From NCBI GenBank assembly GCA_037952775.1, contig JBANAY010000003.1:21886001-21950000 (forward strand): a stretch of 64,000 nt of DNA, in the 5' to 3' direction. Positions 11,813 to 23,283 of the stretch are shown piece after piece. The position numbers and the translations under genes are program-made. The DNA is from Clonostachys chloroleuca (Eukaryota > Ascomycota > Sordariomycetes > Hypocreales > Bionectriaceae). Position 1 is the stretch's first letter; each line of letters opens with the position of its first letter. Below the pieces are notes generated by a model. That model was given only the letters and a program-made list of their open reading frames with translations, was not told the DNA's origin and did no database searches.

Positions 11813-12785
11813 AAAACAGCTACTTGAGTTTCATTTGTTGAGTCTATTTTCATCTTCTACTGCTTCTTGAGGAAATTCCTGAGGCCTTATGCATCCATAG
11901 TATTGGCAAGGACCTACAATTAGAGTTTGGAGAAACCCTAAACCTTCATCGTATGACTTCTTAGCCCGTCTTGTCCGGCGTTGTTGTGACGAACGGTGGA
12001 TGTAGTCCAACGAATAGCATTCTACGACAAACGGTAGTCTTCTCGGCAGCTCGCCGGTCTTTCTGAGATGAGCTCGGGTCGACTTGTTCGTCCGAGGGTT
12101 CCATCTCGGTGGGGCTGATCGTCAAACAGCCTCAATCCTCATGTCCAGTAAGCTTACAGATCGATTCAATTCTTACAGGCCTAATTCACTCTATCACTAG
12201 ATATGACATCCCTCCAAAAGCTGTCCAGGGGCTTTTGCCTCAGGCTTTCGCCCACGTCAATTCAAATGGATGGGCCTGCTCAGCGCGACGGCCCCGTCAC
12301 CAATGCCAATGACCGTACTGATTGCGATCCAGGGACCGGTGCTCCTATGGGGAAGGTCGTGTTTCGTATTCGACGGCGGCAGATCTTTCAAGCACCAGCT
12401 CAGAATTTCGTATTCTCGTATCCGCAGTCACAAATAGATTCAGCGTGGGCTGAGGAAGAAAAGCAGTACATTGCACTAAGAACAGCTTCTGAATAGGCGT
12501 AATGGCTTATGTATGAGCCTTGCAGGCGGGGCGCTCCCTGTGTGCGACCTTCGGGCAGAGGGCGCGCCGGATCGATATGGAACTTTGATTCAGATATGCA
12601 TACATCTAGGATTATGTCGCTAAGATGTGCAGACTCCGCTACCACCATTTGCGTAAATTGAATATAAAATTTTCCATCCCATGTTGCTTCCTTTCTTTCT
12701 TTAATTTTTCCCTTCTCTCCTTCCCCCCCTTCACTTATTCATCTAGGGAGGCTCTTTGTCCGTCTGATGCAGTACTGCCATTACT
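11813..12785. other. Intergenic, one weak two-exon ORF inside
   Basis: Apart from the low-confidence small gene at 12141-12496, nothing coding is seen. At 12690-12760 a pyrimidine-rich tract (runs of ctttctttct and cttcccccc) precedes the propeller gene, typical of a fungal core promoter. Confidence 0.45.
12141..12496 (+). CDS. Hypothetical small protein (weak)
   Basis: An ATG at 12141, a possible 53-bp intron (12148-12200, GTAAGC to CTAG) and a second exon to 12496 give 100 residues. The protein has no recognised domain, signal peptide or membrane segment; it is rich in Gln, Arg and Asp. The only support is an in-frame start with consensus splice sites. It may equally be chance or a relic. 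Confidence 0.25.
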
Positions 12786-13805
12786 ATGCACTTCATTCAC
12801 CAAGCTGCCGTTGCACTCACACCCCTGCTTCTCTCCGTCCTCGTCTCGACGACATGCGCCGCTCCAATTCCGACGCGTACGGATGTCGAGCTGGCTGGGA
12901 CGTCTCTCGTAGTGCGCGATGTTCCCAAGTCGGCCCACTTCAAGTTGAACGAGCCCTCCTATGATCTCTTCCGTCACAAGAAGCTTAGAGACGGCACTGT
13001 GCAGCAGAGCTTCGCTTTTGACCAAAGGAACCGCCGCCTCTTCGTCGCACAACTCAAGAGTGGATCGCCCAAGGAGAAGGGTGATCTCTGCATCACCGAG
13101 CTTGACTTCTCAGGCAACTATGTCGGCCACATGTACGTTCTAGGTTCCGGGCACGGCGTTGCCATCGGCGCCGAGTCTGTTGGCTCTAGCACCTATCTAT
13201 GGACCGAGGCTAACTGCAAGGCGAACGGCTATGGCGAGAGGTTGGCTCGCTTCAAGTGGGCTAGCGACAAGACTATCGACGTAGGCAGCGGCTCCGACAG
13301 TGCCACTAAGTTCAAGCCTTTTCCGGATTCCACCAACACCATCTGCAATATCAACGGACTCGATCAAACACTTGTCTGTCGATTCAGCTGCCCACAAGGA
13401 AAGTGTCTCGCCGGTTTCGCCATTGAAAAGGCCAATAAGGGTGACTTCTCGGCTCCTTTGTACAACGTGCCCCAGCCAAAGCTCACGGGACGATCTGATG
13501 TTTTTCAGGGCTATGTGGCCTACGGATCCTACATCTATATGCTGACTGGGACGTCCAACGATGTCAATGGTGGAAATCTGGACTCGGAGATCACCAGCGT
13601 TGATGTAAATACCGGCAAGATCCATCAGGGACCTATATTCACCCAAGCTGGCAAGTCTCTAGACTTCAGGGAGCCAGAGGGTATGGGCATCTACACAACC
13701 GCAGCAGGGGAACCGCGTCTGTTCCTCGGATTTGCGTCCGGTAATGAAGCCGGCAACCGCCGCAGCAACCTATTCTACAAAAATGTTTTGATTAACCCTG
13801 AATAA
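12786..13805 (+). CDS. Secreted TagC-like beta-propeller protein
   Basis: Single exon, 339 residues. Residues 1-26 are a signal peptide (LLLSVLVSTTCAA). The mature part is a WD-free propeller: FKLNEPSYDLF, GTVQQSFAFDQRNRRLFVAQ, GDLCITELDFSGNYVGHMY, GHGVAIGAE, SSTYLWTEAN, FREPEGMGIY, RLFLGFASG and RRSNLFYKN. These blocks recall secreted actinobacterial proteins annotated as teichoic acid biosynthesis protein C (P68 RBP/TagC-like propeller), from memory of that family. The product is probably an extracellular binding protein; enzymatic activity is not evident. The lack of introns and the bacterial-type family make transfer from an actinobacterium a reasonable hypothesis. Confidence 0.82.
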   Translation: MHFIHQAAVALTPLLLSVLVSTTCAAPIPTRTDVELAGTSLVVRDVPKSAHFKLNEPSYDLFRHKKLRDGTVQQSFAFDQRNRRLFVAQLKSGSPKEKGDLCITELDFSGNYVGHMYVLGSGHGVAIGAESVGSSTYLWTEANCKANGYGERLARFKWASDKTIDVGSGSDSATKFKPFPDSTNTICNINGLDQTLVCRFSCPQGKCLAGFAIEKANKGDFSAPLYNVPQPKLTGRSDVFQGYVAYGSYIYMLTGTSNDVNGGNLDSEITSVDVNTGKIHQGPIFTQAGKSLDFREPEGMGIYTTAAGEPRLFLGFASGNEAGNRRSNLFYKNVLINPE

Positions 13806-15126
13806 CAAGTATATATGATTATTAACTAATTGAATATCAACTTGACCCGATTCTATTCCAGGATAGTATTGTACCCTCGTTCCACCGGCTTCTGAAAAAA
13901 TCTCTTTCTAGCCTCGTAACTCCTGTCTTCTTCCTTTCCTGTTCGATAAAAGCTGTAGATATAAAAGGCACTTATTCCGGTCTTCTCTGTATCATGAAAG
14001 AGATACTGTAGAAAGCTGTTTCTCTCTCCTGCCACTGGCGTCAAGACTGGTAGACAGAGTGTTGAGCTTGTCAAGGATGGCAACAGCATTTTGACTGCTG
14101 TCAGTTCGGTCGACTTCGTGGAGACCATCGAGAACTGTTTCCTCAACTTCCACGTTATTGGCCTGAAATGATTTCCTCTGTTGCATGGAAGCTAGATGGA
14201 TTGGGATTATGGAGGATAACTTCATAAACAGCGAGGATATACGAATGCATGGCCACCCAATCTGAGCCGGTGTCAACTACTCTGCAAGGTATCTAGCCGT
14301 TTGTGTCCATGTGCCTAGCTGTTAGTACACAATGAACATGTCTGCTCAGGATTATTGGGAGTCTATAATTCCTCACTGTAGTCTTTGAGCTACTTCGGGA
14401 CATGCATTAGAACATTTATCTTTGTACTTTAGTTCGACTTTCAAAGCACATATTATAGCCTCCAGCATACAGAATACCCGATATATCTTCAATTTATGCC
14501 AACATTCCGTCCACCCGTACCATTCCTATCCCTTATCTCTTGTTATCGTAGGCTCAATTTTTCTCCATTTGGTCGTGGAGTTGGGAAGTTGGGCTTTAGA
14601 ATAATGTGATCACCCAAGACATAGCTAAAATTTAAACCAAAAAGGACCGAGTATACAGTAGTGTTCATGCTGGGTACATGGAGCCTAAGAATGTCGGTTG
14701 TGTTAAGCCGTCATTGGAAGCATTTATGAGAACTACCTATCTCCCTTTCTCTGAGGTTGTTGTCAAACTGGTCCTGGATGGCCCTTGTCGTCAGGACCAA
14801 CAGCGAAGGCTGCGCAGGTGTCATGCAAGTGCTCTGGTCAAGGGGCTACTGGTACTTGCTAGGTTGCTTCAAGCTTGGTAGTTGAACTTTGGGTTGAATA
14901 GAAGATCAGCGTGACGTTGTTTGTGTGATAGCCAGGTACGTCGATGAAAGAGGGAGGTTGGACAAGGACCTGACGCGCGGTTCGTCCCGGCGGTAAGGGA
15001 GTTACTGGCACCAAGGTTTACAGAGTTTTCCTTCTGTTTAGCTGTAGCCTTCGGCCAGTAGAGCTTATTGTCACCTTTTGCTCTAAAGTTTGTGCTGTGA
15101 GGTCGGGTCTGGCCTCTTCCATTGCT
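13806..15126. other. Intergenic, no supported gene
   Basis: About 1.3 kb of moderately A/T-rich DNA. Small frames (for example 13992-14276 minus and 14422-14604 plus) lack starts, domains or splice logic. Nothing else is seen. Confidence 0.5.
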
Positions 15127-15310
15127 GTTTTTACTGCGTAGTCAAACTCTCTCACCCGCGTTGTTTATTTTAAGAGGCTGGATCCAACATCCTCTAGTAC
15201 CGTTTTTACTGTGTAGTCAAACTCTTTCACCCGCGTTGTTGATCTTCAAAGGTTGGGTCCAACATCCTCTAGTGTTGTTTTCTACTGCGTGCTCAAACTC
15301 TCACACGCGT
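15127..15310. repeat. 75-bp tandem repeat, about 2.5 copies
   Basis: Units begin at about 15127, 15202 and 15277, each starting gtttt-(c)tactg and containing a TCAAACTCT core followed by CACGCG, then GG(C/T)TGG(A/G)TCCAACATCC TCTAGT in the first two. The third copy is partial. The period is 25 codons, and one plus-strand frame stays open through it (15122-15409), but that frame has no good start or function, so a non-coding minisatellite is more likely. Confidence 0.8.
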
Positions 15311-15635
15311 CAAAGTTGGCCATATGCGATCGATCGCTCTTTGGGAAGAGGCTGCCAGCCTCCCATCTATCTGAGACGCCCCTGTGTTTATTTCGCGGTG
15401 GGCTTCTAAGTTCAACTACGAGAATACAAGGTTTCTTGAATATTTCTCCGCTTCAGCGACAAAACATAATGAGACCAATGACGTCAAAAGTGAGTCGATT
15501 ATCTGAGGTCGAGGCCAGGTTAAAATGTCTGGAAAATCCTCTTTCATCTCCTTCAAATCGCTGGATTCTATCTTATTCCTTAATCAACTCACCACTTCTT
15601 TCTTTGACATCTTTCTGTGAATCTCCCGCGCCAAT

Positions 15636-16123
15636 ATGCAGCTGCAAATCGCCCTTCCTGCTGCCCTCCTCGGACTAGGAGCCATCGCAGCCCCCGCCGA
15701 AACCGTGAACCAGGGAGTTCAAAATACGAATACTTATGTTCAAGTGCTGCTGGAAGCGCCCCAGAACTGGGTTGCCGGCGCTCGCCTATTCCCAAGCAAC
15801 GTGATTGCCGGCTACAATGGCGATCTGTGTGACTACACCGCCGAGGGTTGGGCGAAATTCGTGCAGGACAAATGCAAGACCTTTGCGGAGTGCACATCCT
15901 CTCTGTCATTCTCAGGTGGGTTCCAGGAATGGCCTTCTTCCAAATCAAGGACGACCCCCCAGCTAATCAGCCTGTTGTGATGGCTCTTGCAGGCATCAGC
16001 TCTGGCTCACCAAGGACCAGGCACTGGTTCGGATATGTGTTCCGGGGAGGTGCCACCACTCAGGCGGACTACGTCAGGCTCGAAGATGTGGAGAAGTCCG
16101 TGGCCTACAGCATTGCGAAGTAG
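15636..16123 (+). CDS. Small secreted cysteine-containing protein
   Basis: Exons 15636-15915 and 15993-16123, joined across a 77-bp intron (GTGGGT, branch-like GCTAAT, TTGCAG), encode 136 residues. Residues 1-19 are a signal peptide (LPAALLGLGAIAAPA). The mature protein has three Cys (DLCDYT, DKCKTF, AECTSS), all in the first exon, and ends with an acidic helix. No family is recognised. Small size, secretion and a fungal genome make it a candidate effector or extracellular antimicrobial, which is inference only. Confidence 0.72.
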
Positions 16124-16480
16124 TAGAGCACTCGAAGAGACTGATGTACAAAGAGGGTAATCTTACACATCATTCTCTAAAAGTTTTGTTCATCGAAAAG
16201 TTCAGTATGAGATCGAAAAGGCAGACCCATGTCCACAGCCACCAATCACGGACTTCATCTATTCTCCCCACTGGGCCTCGGCCTTCGGGAATCGTATGTT
16301 TCCGAGCTTCGTCGTTGTCCATAGATTTCTCGAAGCAAATTTCAATTGACAGAATTTTGATCTCAATGCCAAATCTCTTAATTGGTCTGTGACTTTGTGG
16401 TGCCTCTCTTTGCAGCATTCCCCCTCCCTCCCTCACACAGCCATGCCGAGCCCCCTGAGGGTCAGGCGAATGGCAGCACG
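16124..16480. other. Intergenic, MFS promoter region
   Basis: No gene. An out-of-frame ATG occurs at 16443, 38 bp before the proposed MFS start, and could be a short upstream ORF if transcribed. Confidence 0.4.
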
Positions 16481-18248
16481 ATGACGGACCATGACAATAA
16501 GGCTGATCCCGTCAGCACTACCACCACGGCCACTGCCGCCAACAAGGAGGATGAACCTGCCGATGGCGCTACTGCCGGTCCGGGCCTCCAGTTAGTCGTC
16601 AGTACCGACGCGGCCAACTACACGGGCATGCAGATGAAGCCGTGGCGGCGGCGCCTGGTCATGCTCTCGTTGTGCCTCACCCTGTTCCTCGGCGCGCTGG
16701 ACATCACCATCATCTCCACCGCGCTGCCCACCGTCGCGAGGGAGCTGCATATCGACGCGCAGCAGTATGCCTGGGTAGGGAGCGGGTACAACCTGGCCAA
16801 CACGGCGTCGATGCTGGTGTGGACCAAGGTGTCGGATATCTTTGGCCGGAAGCCCATCATCATGGCGGCTGCTTCGTTCTTCATAGTAGGTAGTGTAGTG
16901 TGCGCGCGGTCTGTCTCGAGCACGATGCTCATTGGTGGCCGGGTTATCCAAGGGTTGGGCGGAGGAGGGTCGTTCGTGCTCACGACGGTCATCATCAGCG
17001 ACATCTTCCCGCTTGAAGAACGCGCCAAGTATTACGGCTTGACGGGGATGGTCTGGGGTATCGCCGCTGCCATTGGTCCTATTCTCGGCGGTGTCTTTGC
17101 CCAAGCGGCGGGATGGAGATGGTGTTGTAAGTCTTCTCAGCGTGCCTCTGTTTACAATTTGGCTAACAAACCTGTGCTTAGTTTACATCAATCTGCCAGT
17201 AGATGGAATTGCCTTGGTGTTCATCTTCTTTTTCCTCAAGGTCGACATCAAGAAGATTCCCTTCGTCGAGGGCATCCGCAGCCTGGATTGGACCGGTTTC
17301 GTCCTCGTTATTGCCGGTACCGTCTGCTTCTTGTACGGTCTTGAGGTCGGCGCGAGCAACCTGTCCCCCTGGGGCTCTGCCAAAGTCATCTGCCTCATCC
17401 TCTTCGGCTTCATCCTGCTTGCTCTCTTCCTGGTATGGGAAGCCACCATGGCCAAAGTCCCTATACTCCCGTTCCGCGTTTTCCAAGAGCGCAACAACAT
17501 TGCCGCGTACGCTGTGGCATGCCTCCATTCCTTCGTCTTCATCTCTTTTGACTTCTTCCTTCCTCTCTACTTCCAGATGATTCTGGAATTCAAACCAATC
17601 ATCTCTGCCGTCACCCTCTTTGCCCTCATCTTCCCCCTCTCGGCCGCCACCATGTCGGGAAGCGTCATCATCAGGAAGACGGGCTACTACAAGTTCCTCA
17701 TTGTCGGGGGCTCAGCCATCATGTGTCTCGGAAATGGCCTTTTCATCCTCCTAGGCCCCACCGTCAACTGGCCTAAAGTCATTCTCTTCCAGATCGTCGC
17801 AGGTCTCGGTGCAGGCGGCATGTTCCAGAGCCCCATGATTGCGCTGCAGAACTACCTGCGGCAGCGCGACACGGCAATGGCCATGGCAGCGTACAGCTTC
17901 CTCCGCAACCTGTTCACATCCATGTCTATCGTGATTGGCACGGTGCTGATGCAGAGGAGCATGAAGTCGGGGAGTTTCGTCACCAGTGGAGGCCAGGGCG
18001 GGATAGACAAGGACGAGTATGTGAATGCGCTGCACATCATGTGGGCTTTCTACACTGGCGTCACTGGGTTGTTGCTCATCGCTGGGTTGTTTATTCGCCA
18101 GAAGCCAGTCATAATTCAGCCTGGCTCGGGAAGTGACGCGAAAACAACTCCAAAGGTTGACCAGAGCGATGATGTTGAGAAAGCTGCCCAGAATGATGTT
18201 CACAACAAGGAGACTTTGGAAACAAAAGAAGCTGTACCAGAAAAGTAG
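16481..18248 (+). CDS. MFS efflux pump, DHA2 / 14-TM type
   Basis: Exons 16481-17126 and 17182-18248, with a 55-bp intron, encode 570 residues. The first in-frame ATG starts a Thr/Ala-rich cytosolic tail. The first helix carries LFLGALDITIISTALPTVA (motif D1 of drug:H+ antiporters), followed by WVGSGYNLANTASM, motif A as KVSDIFGRKPII, and motif C-like GPILGGVFAQAAGWRW with FYINLPVDG across the intron. Later helices and LVGGSAIMCLG-like segments complete about 14 TMs. The charged C-terminal tail is cytosolic. Family members (Aflatoxin-pump-like) export toxins or metabolites at the plasma membrane. No biosynthetic core gene adjoins it; the PKS is 38 kb away. Confidence 0.92.
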
Positions 18249-18332
18249 ATACCATTTCGAGGAACGATGTAAATCTTGATTAATTAAACCAGAGCCTGGA
18301 TATATCGGAACTGGTACGTTCTCAACCTGTTC

Positions 18333-18353
18333 TTTTTTTTTTTTTTTTTTTTT
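18333..18353. repeat. Poly-T homopolymer
   Basis: Twenty-one consecutive T bases in the 3' region between the MFS gene and the convergent F-box gene. It is a simple repeat, possibly part of a 3' flank. Confidence 0.9.
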
Positions 18354-18415
18354 CCTGACTAGCGAGATTCAATATAGCTGATGACTGAGTCCCTTGCGCC
18401 CACACGAATGTATCT

Positions 18416-19918
18416 TCAACTCAGAGAAGCCCCATCTCGAGCCAAGGCCCAGTCAACGATGCTATCAGAATTCAACACGTCACCGTCTAGGATATCCTTA
18501 GCCCAGGACAACATTCTCTCATAGTTGTGGTAATGCTCCATCCACAGTTGGAGCTCATGCCACATACTGAAGTCGCTCAGTTGCGCCTCAAGATCATACT
18601 TAGCGAGCAGTCGATGAAAGAACTCCGTTAGCTGAGTGAATCGCTCTCTCAAAATTGCCATCCTCTCCGCGTCGGACCGTAGAGGTGCACCTCCTCCACG
18701 GAATACGCCCTTCAAACAATTTTTCAACTCATCTTTATCCTCTCCCGTGAGAGTGCGGTAAGGCTGTCCATTGCTGAGAGACATGCGCATCAAGAAAAAC
18801 CCGCGTTCAATTTTATGGACCATGTAGATGATTTTCTGAGAAAGGTGAAAGCGCAAGCCCGTGATGAGCCGCCGTCCCAGCGTGTCTCGACCCTGTCTCT
18901 CCGCCGTACAATGATTGCAGAGGGCGAGCTCTGAAGAAAGTTGGCCATGAATCTCTGGTAGGTTCAGTGGGTAATCTATGCCAGGCAAGTTCAGGACGCC
19001 GTTGGCAAAGATGAAGTCCCGCCATTCTTGCCACAGTCCACAGCCGGGGCATCGGAGCATGCACATGGTCCAGCTGTAGTCAGTCCGAGAGGGATTTAAC
19101 CATCGTAGCACGGGCGTTGCGGGAAGTGGCCTTTCCTTGCCCAACGAGTCTAGGTAGCCCGGGAAATATCGCTCAATGGCATCGGCGAACAGAACTCTCC
19201 GGCTCATCTGTACGGGAACGGTAATTGATCCGGTGAGGGGGTTTCGCCGACGGCCAATGTGGCCCATTTGGAAGCGGCACTCGTTGCATCGGCGCAGATG
19301 GCGCTTGGTGCCCCAACGCATCAGCTCTCGCTTCCTCTGGAAGTCTTCGGATATATTGAGAACTCTCGCCGCTTCCTGCAGATCTTCCCAGCCATCATCA
19401 TTATCATCTGTATTAAGCTCTGAAGTGTCGGTGGCTGTCAGATCATCGCGACTCTTGTTGGATATAGGTCCACGAGGCCTGGCCCGTGAGGGGTATCGGG
19501 GCAAGTCCCATGATGTGATGGGGTTATGAGCAGGAGTCCCAGGGATGGGCTTGCGGAACCTGAGCCTGAGCAATGAGTGATTGTCAAAGTGGATGTGTGA
19601 GAGAAGCCTCATACATCCTACGCAAGCCCATCGCATACCTACTAGGTCAATGTCCCGCACGGAGGCCGCTGCTCGGGTGGCAGTCTGAGGCCTGAATCCG
19701 GCGCCAGGCGAGGACAATGCACCTCCGTATTCAGGTATAGTTTCCAACTGGAGCAGTCGTTCTCCAAGCTCTATCTTGCCTGGGTCGATGATCCTTCGGA
19801 GATAGGAGTTCGCCTGCGCAAGTGACATGACGCCAATTGGGTCTACGCGGCGGATGATGCAGCGCAATATCTCAACAGGTAGGGACTGCAGGCCCGTAAG
19901 ATGGTTGTCGGCTTCCAT
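18416..19918 (-). CDS. F-box protein with Cys-pair motifs
   Basis: Single exon, 500 residues from the first ATG (an upstream TTG in frame is unlikely to be used). An F-box lies at about residues 5-45: LQSLPVEILRCIIRRVDP, then LAQANSYLRRII. The rest contains several CxxC pairs (WACVGCM, RRCNECRF, LRCPGCGLW, LCNHCTAER), suggesting zinc-binding structure. F-box proteins of this fungal type couple substrates to Skp1-Cullin ubiquitin ligases; the substrate is not known. It is convergent with the MFS gene. Confidence 0.85.
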   Translation of the reverse strand: MEADNHLTGLQSLPVEILRCIIRRVDPIGVMSLAQANSYLRRIIDPGKIELGERLLQLETIPEYGGALSSPGAGFRPQTATRAAASVRDIDLVGMRWACVGCMRLLSHIHFDNHSLLRLRFRKPIPGTPAHNPITSWDLPRYPSRARPRGPISNKSRDDLTATDTSELNTDDNDDGWEDLQEAARVLNISEDFQRKRELMRWGTKRHLRRCNECRFQMGHIGRRRNPLTGSITVPVQMSRRVLFADAIERYFPGYLDSLGKERPLPATPVLRWLNPSRTDYSWTMCMLRCPGCGLWQEWRDFIFANGVLNLPGIDYPLNLPEIHGQLSSELALCNHCTAERQGRDTLGRRLITGLRFHLSQKIIYMVHKIERGFFLMRMSLSNGQPYRTLTGEDKDELKNCLKGVFRGGGAPLRSDAERMAILRERFTQLTEFFHRLLAKYDLEAQLSDFSMWHELQLWMEHYHNYERMLSWAKDILDGDVLNSDSIVDWALARDGASLS

Positions 19919-20729
19919 AATGCATAGAACCCTGAGTATTATTTCATGTTCTTCAGCAGCTCTGAGCGGAGACAAATTTGAAATATGTAGATGGAACTGG
20001 CATGTGGGTAGATGGTGATTCTTCCACGTTTTACAAAGCTTAGCCAGTCCTTAGTCAGCGGCTTCACATCTCGGTAGGTGGGCTCCTCGTTCCATCGGGC
20101 GTGATTCATCAATAAGTCAAAGCCCCAAGGTTCAATTCGATACGCAGTATCCTGAAAGCATGCTCAACCGAGGTCATCCCGCTGATCAATGTTAGCATAA
20201 CTGTAGAAGTCGAAACACGTCGGATCGTGACTTCGATCTCATTGAAGACGGGCTCATGGAGAACACTCTCCTTGGCTGTGTATGGAGAATACAAGTCACC
20301 TAGCTTCTTTAGCAAGTGCGTTAACTATTGAAATAGGAGTAAAGTGATTTGGGAAGGTATGAGAAAAAATGATAATTTACTAGTTGGAAGGCGATATACT
20401 AATTTCTAGATTTTACTCTGTTCAAAAGGATCTCCACATCATCTCGTGTACACAGCCATCCTGCAAGTTACAAGTGGCTATCTACCACTACCAATGACGC
20501 TCTTCATGCTCAGGTCAGCCAGTTGCCTATGGTATGAAGTGGAGTTAATTTCAGCCTAGTGTGATGCAAGGACACAATATTCTGCATGCAGACAGCCATC
20601 CTGTAGTTCGGATAAGTACAAAAGTCGGCCAGAATCTTTGATTTTATGCCACCAGAATCAGTTGAAGTGAATCCATAGTCATCTCTGGCATGTTTATGAG
20701 CCGCAAGGCCATCAACTATCAAACTTTGA
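19919..20729. other. Intergenic, no intact gene
   Basis: Contains the F-box promoter. The upstream part of the WD40 relic appears to be missing here: the relic frame is stopped at 20727-20729 and no NACHT domain is found further left. Confidence 0.5.
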
Positions 20730-23283
20730 TGCGCAGACTCAGACCCCAATGCAGAGGCTATTAAAAGCTTTCTCGACGATACTTTTCGGATTGTCAGCAC
20801 AAATTTGAGCATGATTCGAAAATACTCGCTCCAAGTGTATTCTTCAATGCTTCTCTTTGCACCTGCCAATAGTATAGTGCGAAACACCTTCGCCTTCGAA
20901 ATGCCGGGCTTTGTCAGTATCAAATCGAAACTTAACTCAGATTGGGATCCGCTCCTTATGACATTTGACTACGATCGGGCATATGGCATGATCCAAGCGC
21001 TTTTATGGTCTCATGATAATACATTCCAGGCTGCTATTTCTCTGTTTGGGGAGATTCAGGTTTGGAAAGTTATGTCTGGACAAAGATGCCTCGCACTGCA
21101 AGCGTTTGACAAAACGAGGATAGAGTTCTCTCATACATCGGAATTTTTAGCAGCATCTGCACAGAGAGAGATTGAAATATATAGAAGGGCGACTGGAGAG
21201 GCCGTGCAGACATTCCAAAAATTCGGGGTGCTGGGGATTTGCCAAAGATGCACCACTTCTCGCTACTACTTCCGGCGACGGTGATATCACACTCTGGAGG
21301 GTCATTTTAGGCGCTCATAGGTCTCCTTTTCTACCAGTGAAGGTATTAAATGCCTCTGGAATCTCCATTTCTTGGATGAACGTCTATCAGGATGGATTAA
21401 CAATCGCTTCAGCATATCAAGACTACCAAGTCACGCTATGGCGCTTCACCACTGACGCGAATGTTCCTGAAGATGGCTCGACACAACCGACATGCTTGGG
21501 TTCCATTTCTAGCCCCAAATCCTTTTTCAGAAACAAGTATGCGAAAGTTATGCTATCCCCCCAACTCTCAGTCAATCGCTTTCATCACACCCGGATCTCT
21601 CTTGGCCTATAAAGTCGAAATCTGCTGCGCCACAAATGGGAAACTTATCCAGACTTTTGAAGGCGACGACACTACCCAGAGCACTCTTATGTTTTCGTCG
21701 GACTCGCAACTTATCGCAAGAGACTCAGGGAAAGGGACTATAGAGGTTAGGCCCAGCGCTGGCGGGACATGTGTAATGAACCTCAGCCATCGAGGAGTCA
21801 CATCTGCTGCATTTTCTCATGACTCGAGCAAATTGGCGGTAGCACGGTATGGTTCAGTGCAGATATCATCCATCTCTCAAGCAAGGTTGAGTGATCGAAC
21901 GCAGATTGGACGGCGCCTAAAACCTATCAACTGCTTAGAACTTTCGCCAGACTCCTCGGTTCTCGCCATAAGAACCAGTGACGAAGAGATTGAACTCTGG
22001 GACACAAGTACCGGAGTTCATAAGCAAACTGTAGTCGTATGTCCAAGCACAATTCGCTTTTTAGCATTCTCTCCAGAGTCACAGATACTGGCCTGTTGTG
22101 GCAGAGAGGAGATAAAAGTCTGGAAAGTTGACACAGGAAAGTGCATGATGCGACGGCAGGTGGACCTCCAGGACTCTCGTGAAACTGAAACAGTCTATGA
22201 CGAAGAGTACAGGCAGCTAAATATAGTGCCTAGGTTCTTTAGTCTTGATCCAGATTATCTCTTCCCGTACGATCAAGTTCTGGCTTCGGAATAAGGCATC
22301 CCGTAACCTTTCAAAATTACAGTCTCCTTTTTGGCAACCTGGAATATTTAGCCGATACAGAAGATTTGATGATTTACCTCGGAAGAATCTCAGGTACCTG
22401 GAAGGCCCGCGTTCTGCGTCACTCCGATGGAAGGTGGATACGACGAGGACACGAATTACAGACTAGAGAACCACAAACAGAAAAAATAAGTAAGAACGGC
22501 GAAGTTCTGGCTGTATCATCCTCGTTGGCAACTCGGATAATTGTTCAGGATCTTTCTAGGAGTCAGATTCTGCTTGATATTTCCCTACCTTCATCCGTCC
22601 AATCAGGGGCCTTGATACAAGAGACGAGGATTCCTTGTCAGGATTGCTCTTGCCCAAGGTTTGTATTTGGGTTTGAGCCTCGTCGGACATTTTCTTACCA
22701 GTGGCGTACTATTGACATGTGCGTGTGTGATCAATGAAATGATGCACCACAGATTAATCAAATGCTGGACCCCTTTACGCCCCACGTCATGGACACAAAT
22801 ATAGGTGGTAACAGCCCAATGAATGCACGTGGAAACGGCGACTGGCTCCTAATGGGCTCCAAGTTTCTACTAAACTTTCCTCCAAACTATCGCATAAAGA
22901 GGTCACTCCGGAACAATGAGCCCTTGGTTTCCACCTCCGGTCATCTTGTGGGAATTGCAACGACATCTGACGAAGTTCTTTGTATTCAAACTTCATCTGA
23001 TGAGCCTCAGAGGTTTAAAATTGGGACTCGGGAACTTGGAGGTGCGTCCTTGAATTCTTGGAAGGTTACTGCACATGTGTCCTGTATGTCGTTCTACACG
23101 CATCCAGCCATACCGAAGATTCCCCGTCGGAACAGAATCGCAGCAAATACAGCCGTTCGAGATATTCCAAGATCCCAAGCGCCGAATACTGGCTCCAGAT
23201 GTAGATCAAGCCTCCAACTCATCAATGGGTCGATTAACAAGGGGGTGTCAACAACTCAGTGGGAGTATTCGCCTGACGGATAA
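20730..23283 (+). pseudogene. NLR-type WD40 relic, frameshifted
   Basis: The frame open from 20730 encodes a helical linker (LQVYSSMLLFAPANSIVRNTF) that, in fungal NACHT-WD40 proteins, joins the NTPase to the propeller. Degenerate WD units follow (IQVWKVMSG, ITLWRVI, VTLWRF, IELWDTSTGVHK, IKVWKVDTGK). The reading frame changes near 21230 and again near 21540, a stop falls at 22292-22294, and WD-like fragments continue in other frames to about 23283. No start codon, NACHT or effector domain is present. This is the C-terminal remains of an NLR-like incompatibility or immune receptor gene; the family is inferred from the linker and repeats. Confidence 0.8.

Noticed and set aside
14263..14277. 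Minus-strand VDTGS resembling an aspartic-protease motif
   Set aside because: No second DTG, flap or protease-like sequence flanks it and the frame is short, so it is chance.
20109..20315. 68-codon minus-strand frame
   Set aside because: It begins with TTG, has no recognised domain and no splice context.
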